Positions 43,771-55,872 are shown, counted from the first letter of the stretch. The stretch: 64,000 bases of DNA from Loripinus fragilis (GCA_964019695.1 CAXHUL010000254.1:310001-374000), one strand, 5' to 3'. A program made the numbers and translations. Notes: generated by a model from the letters alone, not told the origin.

Positions 43771-44550
43771 AAGATATGTATGATATGATAACGACTAGCC
43801 ATGCAGAATTTTATATTATATTCATGCTATAGCCTATTTTTTGTAACGTTGAATAGAATCAAAGTTGTCAACCATTATTACCAACGTGGCCCTCCTATTA
43901 AAGATCGTTTTGATACTGATTTGATTTTGCATACAATAACTCTTTATCTCCGGATCTCTCTGATAACTTGTGTAACAGTTTGGACCCAGATCAGACTAAC
44001 AAAGATCGGGCCTGGTCAAGATCTAATCAGTTTTTCACGCTGGTGGTAGTTTTGAAAGAATTTTTCGAAATAGTTGATATTGAAAACATTCAGCGGGCGA
44101 CAAAAGGCATGAAACACTGCCCAGTGAGTTGACATAGATTTATTTAAGCATTTTACTTACAAAATATAAATATCCTCTATACAATCTGCGTTTGGAAAAT
44201 CGAGCTAGCTCTTCGGTATATATACCTAATGCATAAAACAGAGCCATAGAAAAAGATACCTTAACCTTTTTTACTGTCGAATAGGATCGTCCATTTCAAT
44301 TTTCGGGATGATCTATTCTTCATTATAAGGGGTTTCTGGCCGAGCTTTTTAAACATTTCGATTGCTGAATATTGCTCTTACGGTTGCAAAGAGTGCAGAC
44401 CCTGATTCTGTGACATCCCATCTGGGTCCACACTGTTTGCTGTTGTCGGACGCCAGTTATAAAAAATGACTAAAATCCGTAAACAGAAATGTTGAGAAAA
44501 AATAAGTAGACCTTGATGAGATGCTTCATAATCAAAATATATAAGGTGGC
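43771..44550. other. Unassigned stretch with MITE-hairpin-like words
   Basis: GACCCAGATCAGACTAACA (about 43,982) and CATCCCATCTGGGTCCACAC (about 44,420) form a distant inverted pair bounding about 450 bp, consistent with a decayed inverted-repeat element. The plus-strand frame at 43,801-44,049 has no recognisable domain. Confidence 0.4.
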
Positions 44551-44844
44551 CATGCGCGGATCCAGAAAGTTTTGTCAGAGGGGGTCCAACTTTGATTTTT
44601 TTTTAAAGTTTGATGAGGGGAGAAAGGATCCAAATATCACTATAAGCGGGCCATCAACGGTCCGCCAGCGAAACGCCATTTAAATGGCGTTTCGCTGGCG
44701 TGCCGATGATGGCCCAACATTGAATACTGGATTTGTAGCTTTGTGATTTTAAGGGGATCCGGACCAATATTGAAAAGGAACCCTATATTTTTGTAATTTT
44801 CCAGGGGTTCGGACCCCCTGTCCCACCCTCTGGATCCGCACATG
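44551..44844. mobile_element. MITE with GGATCCGCGCATG-type termini and a central 34-bp-arm hairpin
   Basis: Left terminus CATGCGCGGATCCAGA (44,551-44,566) is inverted at TCTGGATCCGCACATG (44,829-44,844). At 44,648-44,715 two 34-base arms pair with three mismatches and no loop (19 perfect bases around the axis at 44,681/44,682, sequence GGCGTTTCGCTGGCG). Subterminal GGGGTCCGGACCCC-like stretches occur. A related, partly deleted copy lies at 55,873-56,035. The 67-codon minus-strand frame across it is an artefact. Confidence 0.85.
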
Positions 44845-44849
44845 GTGCT

Positions 44850-46400
44850 AAATCACTTCTCTATTAATAGGACATTTTGTAACTAAGAAGAGGATAAAAT
44901 TAAAGGCTTGGTGCCAATTTAGAGACTGAAATATAACGAAAATATTCCTGATGCGGATCGCAATTACCGCCAAAATTGCAAGTGTACAGTAAAACTACAA
45001 TGTTCATATATGCCCCTATTGAGTGTTGAAAAATATGCTGTGTAACACAAGGTGCAATAAACCAATACTTTCAACAACCAGCTGACAACATATCTAGAAA
45101 CACAAACTTTTCAAAATGACCGCGATAACCCTATTTTGCTATTACACTCACGACAAAATTATGCAAAATATGTGATCTCTATGACAAAATTGCACATATT
45201 TCATGCTTAAATTGTGTATTTCACGCGGTTGAATGCATTTATTAAGGATCAAATATGACATTGCGGTAAAGTAGATCAATTTAATCATATTCAATTTAAC
45301 TTATGTGCATTATGCCAACTTGGTTATATGCCCTAGACCTTTTATATACATAATTCTATGCTTGGAATGCATCATATAAAATTTCACATGTGAGAATGTA
45401 TTGACGAAATGCCAATCTGAAACCCTGCCCTTTGGGTGAACAATGTCACCATTATATTTGTTTAACCAGTAAAGTAATTGTATTAAATGACTTAAAGGCT
45501 GGCTTTTCTATAAAAGTAAACATTACCCACCTTTTCTTCATTTTCCCCCAAACCCAGCTCATCTGCTCATGTATCTATATCTCATATATGATTGGTTGTT
45601 ACTGTGCTGTGTACTTGACAAATAAAGGTAAGATAGTAGCCTAATGGTTTAACCAGCCTGCAGAGAAGTTACATGTAGTCTCCGCCGCCCACTCAGTCCC
45701 AAAATTATAATGTAATATATGTTGTATCATGATCTAGATTATTTATATTAACCACAGTTGCGAGAAAACCCATATTTGGAGCATAAGTTTCCATTGCCTT
45801 AATAGTGGGTCAATATTTACATTAGGGCGGTGCTATCTTTCTAATATACACCGTAATTTTAATTGATATAAATCTACTTGGAGGCTCCGCCCCTCGTGCG
45901 TCAATAAAAACTCGTACAAACAATTTTCTAAATATAACATACAATGTTTTCGGAAAGGTCTGTAAGGATATAAACTACTAACATTAAAAAAAAACAAGTT
46001 CATGTAAATGTATAACAAAAGCTTTAAAAGGCATGTGTCCAGTGGCAAGTGTGTCCACCAAAGACTCTGATCTCACTGCGCAGATGGGTGGCCAAGGGTT
46101 TAACATTTCTTCAAAGAGAAATCTCAGGTTTTGATCAGTCTGTAGGATTGTGCAGTCTGATTTCAATCTTCTCTTTACGCAACCTGTACTTTACAAAATA
46201 TCAATGCGTACACAGGTACTTCTATTTTCAATTACAGCAAAGTATCTCGAAAGATATTAACCTATCTTGTGACTATGTCGTATGATATAATTTTATATTT
46301 GCGATTGGGAATCCCAAACAGTGTATGGTTTCCCAAGTGCCCTGATTTAATACATTAGTACTTGCAGATAAGTTTAAACAAGTGAACAAGCTTCCATTAA
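44850..46400. other. Unassigned stretch
   Basis: AT-rich with short opposite-strand frames (60-78 codons) around 45,830-46,285 that overlap each other and lack motifs. No repeat structure recognised. Confidence 0.4.
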
Positions 46401-46830
46401 TCAATTTATGAGGGTCTGCATGGGGTATAATGATTAGTGAATAATGGCCATTTTACAATGAATAGTGAATAATGAGCCAAAAAGATAGTGAATAATGAGG
46501 GCCTTAAAATAATGAATAATCCTATTTTTTAATGAATAGAAGAAAAAATTAATGAACAGTGATTAATGACTAATCACATGAATCAGATTTTAGTGAATAA
46601 TGAATCTTGCAAAAAAAATTGCTACAAGCTTAGACTTTCAATTTTCTGGCTAGTCTCTGTAGCGGATGAGGCTGGTTGAATCTTGCTTTGTCGAAAACCC
46701 CAAAGACACGCTTAGGGATGGCTGTTACTACACAAGGTGGTTCTGGACGACAATATGTTACAGGTCCTTGACGACTGCGTACTTATATTGGACGACAGAT
46801 TTCGGGTTTTGGACGACAGTGGAGAAGAAT
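46400..46830 (+). mobile_element. AATGAATA-rich dispersed element, copy 1
   Basis: From about 46,405 to 46,615 the words GTGAATAATG and AATGAATAAT recur about ten times. Then follow CGAAAACCCCAAAGACACGC (near 46,693) and TACACAAGGTGGTTCTGGAC, GACAATATGTTACAGG (46,727-46,763). The inverted counterpart is at about 61,880-62,105, with matching order. GGACGACA or close variants are repeated at about 46,745, 46,789 and 46,812, and the 68-codon plus-strand frame is a by-product of those words. No gene. Confidence 0.6.
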
Positions 46831-46879
46831 AACATACACAGAAGCCGCAGAAAATTAATGATAATATATTGATTTATGC

Positions 46880-47385
46880 TTGTTTGAATCGTTACTGTCA
46901 TAAGATCAGCATAAGAAGTCCACGCGTAGTAGACATTTGTAGTTAAATTGTAAAACTATATATGGTCTGGAATAGAAACTACAGAAATATGTTACTTGTG
47001 GTCCATTGCTGACATTTCAGTCAATAGTATAAATCGACCGCCTATATTACAATCAATTATAATATGCCCTATCTTTAGTAAATTGGAAATCTCAAATTCA
47101 TTTTTGGTTAGGTGCATGAGCAAGGTGCATGAGCACCTAACCACAATATATAAGGTGAGAATTAGAACTGTACAATGGAGGAGCATGTGACCAAATGTAA
47201 CCAATCATGGGACCTCTTTCTAAAATCTATCTGATGTCATTTGTAAATATAGATTTGTCATTTGTAAGTATAGATTTCTGGTTTCCCAGTCTATCAGTGA
47301 AATTCTGATTGCATCAAGTTCTTCAAAGATTGACCTAGGCTGACCTGGCATGACATTTAGCCACTATTCTGCTGAAGAGAATAAT
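46880..47385. other. Unassigned stretch
   Basis: Contains a short direct repeat, TAGGTGCATGAGCAAGGTGC then ATGAGCACCTA (about 47,110-47,140), that is also palindromic (TAGGTGC / GCACCTA). Short frames on both strands are shadows of one another. Nothing else recognised. Confidence 0.4.
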
Positions 47386-47426
47386 CCTCAGAGTCAAGCA
47401 CTCTACCACTGAGCCACTGCACTCCC
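47386..47426 (-). mobile_element. tRNA-derived SINE head fragment
   Basis: The minus strand reads GGGAGTGCAGTGGCTCAGTG then GTAGAGTGCTTGACTC, matching the first 35-40 bases of the SINEs at 9,382 and 17,586. The B box and tail are absent. Confidence 0.7.
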
Positions 47427-48221
47427 TATCAGAAGGATTAACATATTTTCAATTTTAGGGGTGGTGGTATTATTTTGTCCAGCAAACAGTTGAGACCCTG
47501 ATCCTGACCAGACCTTGATCAGATACAGCATTGTGCAGCATCTCATCTGGGTCTGTGCTGTCTCACAAAAGGAATAACTCAGCTGGTCAGTCAGAAATCC
47601 AAATAAAAAGGGAGCTTATTTAAACAGAGATAACATGAAATTATACAAGTTTGACGATGCATGGATTTTGAAGAGGCAAATAGTCAAGTAAATTCTTTAT
47701 GTGGTGCCTTATACAGAGATGATTTGCGAATGCATAAATGCATAAAGTCTGACATCTCCTTTGATTTAGAGAAAAGGTCCATTTACTAAGGTCATGTACC
47801 AGATGAAATGTATGAACCCTTTGCATGCTAGTCTTACTAATAACCTTTCAGACCCTAATCAGACTAGCAAAATGTTTGTTGTCATCCAAATCCAAACTGT
47901 TCGACATACTGATGGTATTGGATGATACTTTAAGTCTATACTGACCCCAGTCCTGAAAAAATTGATACACCAGGAAAAATAAGAGTATCTTTTATTTTCA
48001 GTTGGAGGTATTAGACTGGCCCCAGTCAAGACAGAAAAATCCAAATTTTCCATTCAAGCGCTCCAAACTTTTGAGTGTGCTAATAGATACAATTATAATG
48101 ACTATTTTTTCAGTAGAATGGAACATTTTGTATAATTTTGGTAACCAGCATTATGAGGATCATAATATATTTTTTGAACTTATATTAAAACTAAAGATAA
48201 TCCTCTTTTAGCTAACCTAAA
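47427..48221. other. Unassigned stretch with decayed inverted-repeat elements
   Basis: GATCCTGACCAGACCTTGAT (about 47,500) and GCATCTCATCTGGGTC (about 47,538) again resemble MITE hairpin arms, as do CAGACCCTAATCAGACTAGC (47,848) and a distant GTATTAGACTGGCCCCAGTC (48,007). No coding signal. Confidence 0.4.
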
Positions 48222-49256
48222 TGCTCTGCCACACTACGACGTATAGCACCAACGTATGCGGACGTATGAAAAATCAGCAAGTACGTTGCTATACGCTGAG
48301 TATGTTAGAAATAAATTTTAAACAAGCTACGAATACGCTATAGTACGGTGATATACGTTGACATACGGCCAAGAGGTCCAATATTTTGTGCCTCCATTAA
48401 AAATAACAGCGTATGCGAACGTAGGGCTTCAATACGTTAGGCATACCCTAGATGTACGCAGCAGGTAAGTTATGCATAATTTAATTGTATGTTAGCACAA
48501 ACGTATGCGGACGTGTGAGAAATTAAGCAAGTAAGTTGGTGTATGCTGAATACGTTAGAGATAAGTTTTAAACACGTTACGAACACGCTACTGTACGTTA
48601 GTATACGTTGCCATACGGCGTATAGATTCAAAAATTTTGTACTTGCATAAATGCCGACATATTGCTTTTAGGCATAAGTTAGATGTACGCAACGGGTAAG
48701 TTATGCATACATTTAGGTACGTTCGCACTAAAGTATGAGGACGTATGAAAATTCACCAAGTACCTTGGTGTACGCTGAGACACGTTTTCAATAAGTTAGG
48801 AACACGCTACAGTACGTTGGTATACATTGTCATATGACAAAGTGAGCCCAAAATTTTGTACTGTTTTATACGTTTGACATAAGCTAGATGCACGCTACAT
48901 GTATACATACGTTAACGTACGTTATATGAGCCGTGACATGTGATTTCCAACAATGTGGCATTTTGACAAGTGTAGACTCCGACAAGCCTGTGCAACCTCC
49001 TTTTAAGCTTCTTAGAAATTCTAAATTCTGTTCAGCCAGTAGCTAAACATTCTTAGAATACTCAAGCGAATTGCCAAGGCTCTGATCAGACTGCCCATAT
49101 GCGCAGGCTGGTCTGAGCCTTGCTGGTCGCACATACCACATTGTTGGAAATCTCATGTCACAGCTCATATGTACAATTCAGCATACGTTAGACGTTCGTT
49201 GTGCATAAGTTTCTCATAAGTCAAGAACGCTAGTGTTACGCTGGGCATACGCGTTT
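48222..49256. mobile_element. CpG-word element (TACG/ACGT-rich), copy 1, right end missing
   Basis: Collinear with the complete copy at 58,529-59,549. It starts GCCACACTACGACGTAT and contains dozens of ACGT, TACG and CGTA words in diverged 150-200 bp sub-repeats (AAGTACGTTG, TACGCTGAGTACGTTAG, GGTAAGTTATGCATACGTTA). The match ends at about 49,256, so the 3' terminus is lost. An inserted MITE occupies 48,928-49,166. No coding capacity. Confidence 0.85.
48928..49166. mobile_element. MITE inserted in the CpG-word element, with ATAT target duplication
   Basis: Terminal inverted repeats of about 34 bp (GAGCCGTGACATG, GATTTCCAACAATGTGG at left; CCACATTGTTGGAAATC, CATGTCACAGCTC at right), flanked by ATAT at 48,924-48,927 and 49,167-49,170. 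The other copy of the host element reads straight through this point (near 59,249) with a single ATAT, proving insertion. The internal near-palindrome at about 49,079-49,121 contains GCCCATATGCGCAGGC. No coding capacity. Confidence 0.92.
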
Positions 49257-50800
49257 ATATGCCGATACAAGTATACAAGCTGTACTGGGCCGATTTAAAA
49301 ATAATTTGGCATCATATATTATACTATATTTTATTTGATGATCCTTGGCCAAGATTCTTCAAATCATATTGGCCGCCAGAGTATTTGGTCTGTATATATT
49401 GGGAAATTTTAACAAATCCTCATCGGAAACTTATGAATGGTCCTTTTTGAAAATAAGTTTGATCTGCACTGTGCCAAATGCGCATATTTCATTATGGCTT
49501 TATAAAATGTGTCAAATGGTAGCTACATTTTTCACCCAAAGTGCAAGAAACACACATTGGAACAGAACTGCCCATTGCAGGTTGGAAACAAGCACGAATC
49601 CTATATTATTCCATTTTTGTCTGTGAAATAAGAGATAGTTTATTATATTCTTTGTGAGAGGCTGAGTCTTCTCTACCATAGGCATGTCAGTCCGTTGTGT
49701 GGTTTATTGAAAAACATCATTGTTTTAGGGAGCACACAGAATTTTGATACTTTATTGTTTGGTAAAACCCTATAAAGACCTACCCAGCATCTTAAAGGTC
49801 TAGATTTAGGTCAGATATTTTATCTAATAGCGGAGGTTCATTCGCAAATGCATGCTCGATAATGCAATCTGACCAAATATCAAATAATCTTTTCAAACAC
49901 CTATTCTGCTGACTCAAAGTTTTGTTAAAGAAGACCTATTATAGCAATAATAAAAGTAAAGGAATGCTGTCATAAAAAAAACCTATTTGCCAAACCTAAC
50001 CTATTGGCGGCTTTTTAAAAGCAGCCAACTTGTTTTTTTCTAAATGTTTACTGAGCAAGTTATTATAGACGACGTCAAATTTTCTGTAATAGGTTATGGT
50101 TGACATAGTCTAGCGTTAAAATGCAAATAAGAGTGCTAGAAAACACGTTTGTGGGCACTTTTGCGGCATGAAGGGCAACAGTGCCTAAGTTACTAAGGGA
50201 CATGTCCTCTTTCATTTTTTGCCTGTTGCCCAAACCAAAGATCATTATTAGGGTCAATATATAAGGTCAAAGGTCAATAGGTGCAAAATGATGTATAACG
50301 CATTAAACACAGTACTTAAACATCAAAGACACTGACATTTTGTTGCAAATAATTTCAAATAACTAAAATATTGATGTCTAGTTAGATAAATCATTGAAAT
50401 TTTATCATATGCGATCACAAACACAGCTGTCTGTTCGTCTGTATGTATGTACAGGTACTGCATAGTGCCTGGATTGGTTATGTACATTTGTGATAGTTAT
50501 CACTTTTTCGCAAAAAGCACGTAATAAAAGTTTTTTGTAATTCAATCTAACATTTTTGAATGAAATATAAAGCTGTCTTGGAAACGCAATGCTGTGCACT
50601 GATCAGTCTGCTCTTGGTGCCCTGTATTTATTGACATCGGCTGCGCATCTGATGTGATTAACACCCAGCACCAAATGCATCTTTTACACACAGAAAAAGA
50701 AACTAATTACACCTTTTGTGTGACTTTCTGTGACATCACAAATACAGCTTGATCAATTAAAATCAGTCAATATCATCTTTTATTAATAGTAAGGAAGAAG
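49257..50800. other. Unassigned stretch with a perfect DR1 motif
   Basis: No credible gene. AGGTCAAAGGTCA, a perfect direct repeat with one-base spacing, is at 50,264-50,276. The preceding CCTCTTTCATTTTTTGCCTG (50,206-50,225) echoes the AGGTCA array unit, so this may be a lone diverged unit. Confidence 0.45.
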
Positions 50801-51085
50801 ACAAAGATCAGGAATCGATACAATCAAGTACCACACCTGACCCAGGATACCGAATAGGAAAGTGACAAAAACACAAGACACCATCACATTCAAGAGAGCC
50901 AAGAGGTCAGCTCTTCCCCAACAGGCGATCACAAGGTTGCAACAAACAGACATCTAGTATTGGCAAAGACATATAAAAATAACAAATAACGAATAAGATC
51001 AAAAAAAAAAACACCGCCTTGGAACGGTCAGTAAGAAAATTGCTTGATGGCTTAAACTAGTTTTACGGTACCAACCTCGCCATTA
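50801..51085 (-). repeat. Family B dispersed repeat, copy 3
   Basis: Minus-strand copy with ATCAGGAATCGATACAATCA then AGTACCACACC at 50,808-50,838, AGAGCCAAGAGGTCAGC near 50,895, CCGCCTTGGAACGG near 51,014, and ACCAACCTCGCC at the inner end. The central palindrome is degenerate here. It pairs with the plus-strand copy at 51,815-52,072, the two starts facing inward. Confidence 0.75.
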
Positions 51086-51289
51086 GTTATGTAATGGATT
51101 AGGACACATAGATGTTTGGTTTGCATGAAAGGCCCCATACTTATCCATGAATCATCTTCTGAATACTGGAGCAAAATAAATTCAACAATTAAACCCTGGA
51201 CGAACAGACAACAGACGCAGTATTAGACCCCAACCATCTCATCTATAGACAAGTCTTTAAGTCGGAACCTTCATAATCTGAGGTTGGAC

Positions 51290-51600
51290 CCACAAAAGCA
51301 ATATTATTTATTTATTATTTGAAACGACCTGCAACAGGCAGGTGCCTGCAGCTTGTTTGATGAACAGATGTGCATCATTTACCAACATTGGTTAAAAGCA
51401 AGAAGGTGTCTGCTCTTGGCGAGGATGGGTGTGACAAGCTGCTACAGGCAGCATCTGACCGATTGGAGTGCTGTGACTAAGGCAACATAGATGCAATTGA
51501 CATATTAAGGTTGGTAGACCTCAAACACCTTAATTGCGCAGGAAAAGAGGGTTTAATATCACAGACCATGTTTTTCAAGTTTCATGTCTGCATTCCACAT
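51290..51600 (+). pseudogene. Weak coding relic between two family B copies
   Basis: Plus strand near 51,400-51,480 reads VSALGEDGCDKLLQAASDRL then a stop. The style (S-E-G-L-x-A-S-x-R) recalls the N-terminal part of cysteine-rich proteins found in many copies in bivalve genomes, but the match is short and recalled only. A further stop-free stretch follows in a different frame. Identity is unproven. Confidence 0.2.
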
Positions 51601-51814
51601 AGCTAGGTAAAAGCTAAGTACTAAGAGGCATACGGATACTTCAGAAGAGGCGTCCACTTCTTGCGATTCTAGGCCGTCTAGGCAATCATTACAACCGCTA
51701 GATAAATCACTTTGCATCTTTGCCTTCACACTTTGAGGGAGGACTTAAACCCTATACTGACATTACCTAAGTCAAAATAGATTATGTCATAGTCATTATT
51801 TGATTTACAGATGC

Positions 51815-52072
51815 TGATTAAGCCTTCAAGTAAAATATTTTACTGAACGTTCAAGGCGGTACTTCTTTTGTGGATCTTTTATGTCTTTTCTGTCTTCTGT
51901 TTGTTATGCCTTTGTGCGCGTCTGTTTATTTGTGCCTTGTGGTCACCTGCTGGGAAAGGGCTGACCTCTTGGCTCTCGTTGTGGTGTATAACTGTGAGTT
52001 TGTCACTTTCCCATTGGTATCCTGTATCAGGTGTGGTACTTGATTGTATCGTTTCCTGATCTTTGCATCCTT
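51815..52072 (+). repeat. Family B dispersed repeat, copy 4
   Basis: Plus-strand copy: AAGCCTTCAAGTAAAATATT then TTACTGAACG, CAAGGCGGTACTTCTTTTGT, CACCTGCTGGGAAAGGGC, ending TTGATTGTATCGTTTCCTGA followed by TCTTTGC. It lacks the GGGTGAGG start. Highly similar to copy 2 at 23,689. Short frames on both strands are repeat shadows. Confidence 0.8.
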
Positions 52073-52079
52073 ACTTAAA

Positions 52080-53070
52080 TAAAGGCTAGCAACAATGTAT
52101 AATGTGCAGTAGAAGCTTGCCTGTACCATCCTACATGTAAAAAAAAAGTTTCTATAGTCATTTTGGAAAACATAGAGAATCAGAAGATGTTTCGCCCCAC
52201 AAATTAGGTCTCCAAAAATCGCTTTTGAACTTAAGCTTTGCTTTGCAAATATAGAAATTTATACATTGCAAGCATTATGGGAGCGTTACACTGATTTTCT
52301 CCTTGCTATGGGGAAGCATCTGTGTCATTACGAGACAATCAAACCTCAAATACCAGGGGAATTACAGTTTGTTCCACAATTGAATCCAAGTGAACCGCTT
52401 TGAATTTTTCCCTTGAAATCAGCCAGAGAAATAGTCCAACTTCTAAAGAAAAGTATTGATGAACCATCAGGAAGCCAAGAATCTAAGTCGGTTCTGAATA
52501 AAACTACCACGCATATTTCAGAGTCTGAGTTATATACATGTATCATGTAGCCAAGAATTTACGCAAGGAAGCAGTATCCGACAGGTTTAGGATATGGGCG
52601 GCTAACAAATGAAACAGTAGTTTGCAAATTACTTGACCCATCAATCGGATCACAAATATGACCAAATGCGGGTGTTTTTGTTTAATAAGGTAAAATACCC
52701 AGGTAGGCTTCCTTCTACATCTGGTGCATTAAACTCCACATAAGAGGAGCTCATTATCAGACAACTATATGGTTGAATGTTACAGTTCCATCCCCAGAGC
52801 ACATTGATCCGGAAACTTGTGCATGGTTGCGAGACCCATACAACAACCAATTGAAACCAAAGCTGTTGCTGTAAGAACCTAAACCTAAAGTATGTACGCA
52901 GTTGTTGCAATACAGCTGCAAAGTGTGTGCAACAAGACGGTGCAAATGTATGTTTTATCCTAGAAATGTCATTTTCTTCCGTCTTGCGGCTGTGGTTCTA
53001 TAACATGTGGCAATCCACTGAATGTTGTGGAAGAGTTAGATAATGAGGATGAGTTGTAAAGAAGGACACT
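52080..53070. other. Unassigned stretch with open minus-strand frames
   Basis: Three partly overlapping minus-strand frames (52,346-52,546; 52,650-52,910; 52,757-52,945) cover much of this stretch. They contain no motif I recognise, no consistent splice signals and no continuation in one register. They may be a decayed gene fragment or chance. Confidence 0.3.
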
Positions 53071-53072
53071 TA

Positions 53073-54379
53073 CGAGGGGCGTTCAATATGTAATGAAAAC
53101 AGCTCAGTATATCCCAAAGTTTTATATTTACACACTTAATAATTACTTTCATTTAAAGGTCTGTTTCTTAGCTAAATAAATGTAAATTTGCAATTGTCCA
53201 GCTCCTTATCTAATTTACACAAGCTACTTTCAAGATAGGGTGCTGAAGTAAACTGCGATATGAAATAAAACAATGTTTTCAAAAGCAGATAACTACATGA
53301 ACGAGGGATGTTTTCAATCTGCTTCTTTGTGTGGTAAATATCCATATATTGGTGATTTATACCTGTAAATTTTTTGATATTGCTTCATATTCTATGAAAT
53401 ACTGAGGCTGCCATTTTGGTTAGAATCCTTCCAGATGCTACTTTTTCTGGCATTCCATTGACAGCGTCGTTATTGCGTAAACGAACACATAGCGAAAATC
53501 TATACGAGAATAATTTGTAATTTTTTTTCTGGTTTCTTTGATGTTCAGTTGCAAGTAATACAGCCGATTTTGAAATTTCCATAGTTAATCTCACCCATAA
53601 AGTACCCCCAAATACGTCATTTGAAATAAGAAAATCACTTAAAAGAATGCCATCTCTGGCTTACACTGAATTGGATCAGGCAAAGTACCGCGTTTCATCG
53701 AAGTTTGCATTCGGGTGCATTATTTGGACATTGTTAAACGTATTTTCATGTACATACTCTGGCTGGCTAATTTCAGACGATAAAATTATTGGAAATGAAA
53801 ATGGTATACCACTCAGATAAGATACCCCTAGATATTGGTTATAGTTTAACTGGTCTGCTGCCTATGCACTGTGTGTAATGAAACTTCGATGCAATCAAAA
53901 TTGTCCTTTCCTGGTATAAAGCCACATTTCCGATTTCCAAGAACCGTGGGTATTTTAGAGTTACGTCCATTGCTTTAAACGACGTCAACGTAAGAGGGGG
54001 TAACGTAATAAAACCGTTTGCAGGAGAAATCGGTATCAGTCAAAATTTTGTATCGTTATAGCAAATAAAGGGGAAATGTGTCAGAAAACTATGGATATGT
54101 GTTTCATGCATTATAAATGTTTGTTATAGAAAATACAGTATGCCATTCTACCTTTGTTAAAATGAGTCTTTTACAATTCTGAGGAAAATATATGCAGTGT
54201 ATATTAGTGTGCTTTTTAAAAGGTATGCAACTTAGTAAATTTGTAAAGATAAAATAATGTTTCTTGTACCATTATAACGGCGATGCTTTGAACTTTTGTT
54301 TGGCATGTGGCATAAAGTCCTAACGCGTTTGTGGATGGAGTTATGAATGGGTTTTCATTACATATTGAACCCCCCCTCG
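53073..54379. mobile_element. 1.3-kb TA-flanked element with CGAGGGG-type inverted termini, copy 2
   Basis: Left end CGAGGGGCGTTCAATATGTA then ATGAAAAC and right end GTTTTCATTACATATTGAAC then CCCCCCTCG are inverted copies, flanked by TA at 53,071-53,072 and 54,380-54,381. TA targets and this style of terminus suggest the Tc1/mariner superfamily. No transposase remains. The 69-codon minus-strand frame (53,385-53,594) aligns as DNA with 7,580-7,774 but does not keep its protein sequence. Copy 1, inverted, ends at 8,594. Confidence 0.82.
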
Positions 54380-54519
54380 TATTAATGTGTTACTTTTATA
54401 AGAGATGAAAGATATCAGTTTTCAATTGTATATCTATAAATGACATTCGAGATATTTTACGGTCAATTTCCGGTTAAAACTTTGCGAAAGTTGCATAGGG
54501 TGCTTTAAAAATAGGGACC

Positions 54520-55110
54520 TGGTCACACATGCACCTTGTGACCTTTGACCCCGATAATATGTATATTTCAAATGAGGGCATTAGCCTCTAAAATAAGAAA
54601 AGTTCATTTTAAAACTGGTTGCTGTTTAAAAGCCCAGGTAGGTTTTATCTAATAAAAATGTAAACATAAATTCGTAATAACACTTAGATGTTGATTCTGA
54701 AATTGCACTTGATGACCCTTGACCCTCATTTTGACCTTTTATGAGGTCATAAGAATTGAAACAAATGATTAAAATAAAGTCACTGATTTCGATCAGACAA
54801 GGTACAACGAACTCCATCAATGTCAGTCCAAATCATTATTTTATATGTATAAAATCACGAATTTTATATACACTTAGTGACCTTTTGACCCCTTTGTGAC
54901 CTTGTGTATGGTCAGTATGCTTTGTATATTGGACGCATATATTCAAAGATGTTGGCTGAGTTCCATAAACCAATTTGCCTTTTATTTTGCGAAATAAATG
55001 TAAATACAAAATTTGCAAATTAGACTCAATATAATATAATGCACTTGGTGACCTTTGACCCCCTATTGTGACCTTATTTGGGGTTTCCCATTTGTGCAAC
55101 AGGGCAAAAT
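54520..55110. repeat. Second AGGTCA-bearing tandem repeat, about 170 bp, four units
   Basis: GCACTTGGTGACC-type anchors occur at 54,531, 54,705, 54,870 and 55,041. Units one and four contain TGACCTTTGACCCC (54,539-54,552; 55,049-55,062), on the minus strand GGGGTCAAAGGTCA, a direct repeat with one-base spacing. Unit two has the variant TGACCCTTGACCC, and unit three has an extra T. The unit is otherwise unrelated to the 4.5-13.4 kb array. No genes. Confidence 0.8.
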
Positions 55111-55872
55111 CAGTTCAGGAGTGTTTGCTTATATTGATAGGCCTAGTGGCACCTTATGCCCCAAAAGTGCCCACACTTCGATAAAAATGTCTCTGAGAAC
55201 ACCTGTCTAACATTTTTCTTTCTTGGAGGAACACTTGAGCATATGTAAACACTGCTCCGTAACTTTTTAAAGGCCAGAAGAAGTAGTTATCAGGCCTTAA
55301 AGGCCTCCTCACACATAGACGAAAACGACCCAACGTCATCATGCGCATACTGACGAATATGACTAAAGCCCAATTCGTTATCGTTCGTAAATGTACGTTT
55401 TAAATCGTTGGTGATGTTCGCATGGATGCGTCTGCATTCGTTTGTGATCGCACAATTAGCGTTGTTCGTCGGAAAATTTTAAGCATGTTTAAAAATTTCT
55501 GACGAATAAATGTTCGTCACAGTTATTCGTAACGATTCGCTTCAATACGTTTATCAATCGCAAGTCTTCGTCAACATACGTTAGAGATCGCAGCTGCGAA
55601 CAAATTTGCATATCGTGGTTAGCTAATTTGCATATCTAGCGAATGATGACGATCAAGAGACGCATCTCTGCGATGCTTTGCGAACTATAGCGAACAAATG
55701 CGCATTGAAGCGATTTGAATCCGACGCGTGAAAACGAATTATTACGTTCGAAAAACGGACGGTATACGCTTACATACTAATCAATACGTATTGTAACTAC
55801 AAAAGGCGAATCAGTGCGAATTGAAGCGTTCCTACGACGTTTTTGATCAAATGTCACTTTATAGTTGATGAA

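Noticed and set aside
52346..52945. Minus-strand frames as a multi-exon gene
   Set aside because: No motif, no consistent frame or splice junctions, and no supporting neighbour; left as unassigned.
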